From NCBI GenBank assembly GCA_947643945.1, contig CANRXN010000089.1, positions 1 to 5,279 on the forward strand: a stretch of DNA of 5,279 nucleotides, given 5' to 3'. Positions 3,894 through 5,279 of the stretch are shown piece after piece. Numbering within the stretch: the stretch's first letter is position 1; each line of letters begins with the position of its first letter. The notes under the pieces were generated by a model. The model worked only from the letters and a program-made list of their open reading frames with translations, was not told where the DNA came from and did no database searches. The stretch comes from an uncultured Clostridium sp. (lineage in GTDB: Bacteria; Bacillota; Clostridia; TANB77; CAG-508). The position numbers and the translations under genes were made by a program.

Positions 3894-5159
3894 TTAATCT
3901 ATTTTGGGCAAATGAGCAGATGGATCTGGTGTTGGCTGGGGAATAGGATCAGGAGTTGGTTCAGGTTCAGGATCAGGGTCTGGAGTAGGGTCAGGAGTGG
4001 GATCTGGAGATGGATCTGGTTTTGGATCAGGATTTGGCTGAGGAGTAGGATCTGGTTTTACTTCAGGCTTTATTTCCGGTTTTGTTTCAACAGGTTCAGT
4101 AGGAGAAGGCGTATTAGAAGGATTATTATTTTGAGAAACATTAGCATTTCTCCATGGATTATTAGAAGCAGGATCTGTTGGGTCAAAGCCTCTTAAATCT
4201 GGATAGCCAGATATTTTTTTAGCACCTGGTTTTCCTAATGGAGTAGGGGCACTAGCAGAAAATTCTACTTGTGTTCCTCTTCCACAATTATTAAAAATCC
4301 ATAACGCATCTTCTACTTTAAGCCTGATACAACCTGCAGAAGCAGAGGTACCTAACTTATCATATTCCCAATATTCTAATGTACTATTGTCTGTGCTTAA
4401 ATAAGGGACAGAATGGAATAAGATATTTCCTACAATATTTACCGCATATTGTCCATAAACATTTCCAAATAATGCTCTCCATTTGCTTCTAGCACCAAGT
4501 TTATAAATACCACTTCTTGGCGTTGCAATACCAGTAGAACATATCATTGCTTTAATTGGTCTTGTATATTCATTGTTTTCGTCTTTTCCATAAATGGTAA
4601 CCACATTAGAGGAGTAATTTACTACGATATAATAAGGTGCCGTATTACTAATTTTTGTTACTTTTTCTTTTTGTAGTTGTTCTTCGGTTGCACCTTCATT
4701 TTCAGGAGCTTCCTCTACGATTTTTTCTTTGTTAATAGTATTGATTTCTAATGTGTATGGATTTTGGCTATAATTTCCAGTTAATTCATATTTAAAATAA
4801 AGATTAGCATTTTCCTCAATTTCTATTTCATTACCACATAAAATATAGTTTTCTTCTATCTCATTATCTTCTACTTCAAGTGGCTTGTACCAATAATATA
4901 AGTTATAATTTTCTAACTTAGAAGATATTGTTATTTTTATTTTTTCAATGATTTCCTCGTTTTCAGGTGATTCTTCTGCTATTTCAAAAGTAGTATTTTC
5001 TGGTGTGACATCTGGAACAGAGTTATCTTGTACTGTTGGCTCGTTTTCAGCTGTTGCGATAGTATGATTCGAAAATATGATAAAAATACTAGCACTTATA
5101 AGTATAGTTGCTACTATCGTAATAAAGATTACTATTGTTTTTTTCTTACTTAATTTCAT
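3894..5159 (-). CDS. Membrane-anchored L,D-transpeptidase (YkuD domain) with Pro-Asp tail
   Basis: Predicted cell-wall enzyme making 3-3 peptidoglycan cross-links or attaching groups to the wall, working outside the membrane. The product is 421 aa. Residues 1-30 are KKK plus a hydrophobic stretch (about 8-30) without an obvious cleavage site, a signal anchor. An acidic linker (about 35-72) follows, then a beta-rich segment (about 73-145, NLYYWYKP...LYFKYELTG), possibly Ig-like. The YkuD domain spans about 175-301, with TPRSGIYKLG (213-222), His249 in LFHSVPY, and TSASAGCIRL (271-280) carrying catalytic Cys277 and Arg279. The usual SHGC His is Ala275 here, a variant I believe is common in clostridial YkuD proteins. 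The C-terminus (about 364-413) is Pro-Asp/Pro-Thr/Pro-Glu dipeptides and then stops, with no LPXTG or further domain. Start: AAGGGG (5172-5167) lies 7 nt before ATG 5159; the in-frame ATG 5195 has no such site. No promoter is convincing in the 120 nt upstream. Confidence 0.88.
   Translation of the reverse strand: MKLSKKKTIVIFITIVATILISASIFIIFSNHTIATAENEPTVQDNSVPDVTPENTTFEIAEESPENEEIIEKIKITISSKLENYNLYYWYKPLEVEDNEIEENYILCGNEIEIEENANLYFKYELTGNYSQNPYTLEINTINKEKIVEEAPENEGATEEQLQKEKVTKISNTAPYYIVVNYSSNVVTIYGKDENNEYTRPIKAMICSTGIATPRSGIYKLGARSKWRALFGNVYGQYAVNIVGNILFHSVPYLSTDNSTLEYWEYDKLGTSASAGCIRLKVEDALWIFNNCGRGTQVEFSASAPTPLGKPGAKKISGYPDLRGFDPTDPASNNPWRNANVSQNNNPSNTPSPTEPVETKPEIKPEVKPDPTPQPNPDPKPDPSPDPTPDPTPDPDPEPEPTPDPIPQPTPDPSAHLPKID
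3921..4070 (-). repeat. Degenerate 6-bp tandem repeat coding a Pro-Asp/Thr/Glu dipeptide tail
   Basis: The stretch codes a run of P-x dipeptides (PDP, PTP, PEP) near the C-terminus of the L,D-transpeptidase. The plus strand shows recurring GGATCTGG/GGATCAGG hexamer-like units with variable third positions. Such tracts are usually rigid, extended wall-spanning linkers, and the short period makes length change by slippage likely. The other strand's open frame here, rich in Arg/Trp/Ile, is a by-product of this repeat. Confidence 0.8.
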
Positions 5160-5166
5160 TTTTATT

Positions 5167-5174
5167 CCCCTTTT
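5167..5174 (-). promoter_or_regulatory. Shine-Dalgarno that decides the L,D-transpeptidase start
   Basis: On the minus strand this reads AAAAGGGG, 7 nt before ATG 5159. It chooses MKLSKKK as the N-terminus, which places the basic stretch and hydrophobic anchor at the very start, instead of the 12-residue-longer form from ATG 5195. Confidence 0.7.
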
Positions 5175-5279
5175 CTTATATTCAATCCAAAACAAAGCTT
5201 TTTTGGTTCAAATAATTTAAGATTCCACCATCTGTTTTAAACTCAAATTTCAAAATATAGCTACAAAGCATTTGGTATT
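5175..5279. other. Upstream region of the L,D-transpeptidase gene
   Basis: AT-rich and without an open frame reaching the window edge. It contains a weak imperfect inverted repeat, CCAAAA (about 5188-5193) with TTTTGG (about 5201-5206). No clear promoter pair or gene is visible; the promoter may lie partly outside the window. Confidence 0.3.

Noticed and set aside
3894..3920. LPXTG-like sorting signal at the L,D-transpeptidase C-terminus (HLPKID)
   Set aside because: There is no LPXTG motif, hydrophobic segment or basic tail after it.
3921..4070. CRISPR or non-coding tandem array
   Set aside because: The period is 6 bp, in frame, and it encodes a sensible Pro-Asp linker; there are no spacers.
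3882..4196. Plus-strand open frame rich in Arg, Trp and Ile
   Set aside because: It is antisense to the Pro-Asp repeat of the L,D-transpeptidase; the periodic composition is produced by the 6-bp coding repeat.

Overview
This is an AT-rich window with strong GGAGG-type Shine-Dalgarno sites, the infC-rpmI-rplT gene order typical of Bacillota, and lysine/asparagine-rich proteins. It points to a low-GC Gram-positive bacterium, most likely one of the Clostridia; genus and species cannot be told from the sequence. TAA and TGA both act as stops, so the standard bacterial code applies. All five housekeeping or recognisable genes look intact. There is no transposase, phage gene, tRNA, rRNA or CRISPR array.

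Layout. Positions 116-1402 (minus) encode seryl-tRNA synthetase (serS), with its own intrinsic terminator just beyond the stop. A 229-bp divergent intergenic region follows. It holds a serS promoter and a perfect 42-bp inverted repeat (1409-1450 and 1583-1624). The outer end of each arm is the Shine-Dalgarno of the adjacent gene, so serS and its divergent neighbour carry the same hairpin-plus-GGAGG leader. That neighbour (1632-2474, plus) is a short membrane protein of the Ca2+/cation antiporter (CaCA) type. It has both alpha-repeats but lacks the last two helices expected of the fold. Next comes a consensus sigma-A-type promoter (2526-2555) and a leader of about 140 nt with mutually exclusive helices and an intrinsic-terminator-like hairpin, consistent with L20-controlled attenuation. 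The infC-rpmI-rplT operon (IF3, L35, L20; 2710-3857) follows. infC appears to start at a rare AUC codon, the class of start codon that IF3 itself disfavours. A shared bidirectional terminator (3862-3890) separates rplT from the convergent gene at 3894-5159 (minus), a membrane-anchored L,D-transpeptidase with a long Pro-Asp dipeptide tail.

Working together. serS and infC-rpmI-rplT are translation genes. The infC operon shows two plausible feedback loops: IF3 acting at the AUC start and L20 acting at the leader. The antiporter and the cell-wall enzyme are not obviously linked to translation. The most unusual element is the inverted repeat that gives serS and the antiporter identical 5' leaders. 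GGGGAC/GTTCC-like motifs in its arms, and similar ones beyond the serS 3' end, suggest a REP/BIME-like repeat family clustered around serS.
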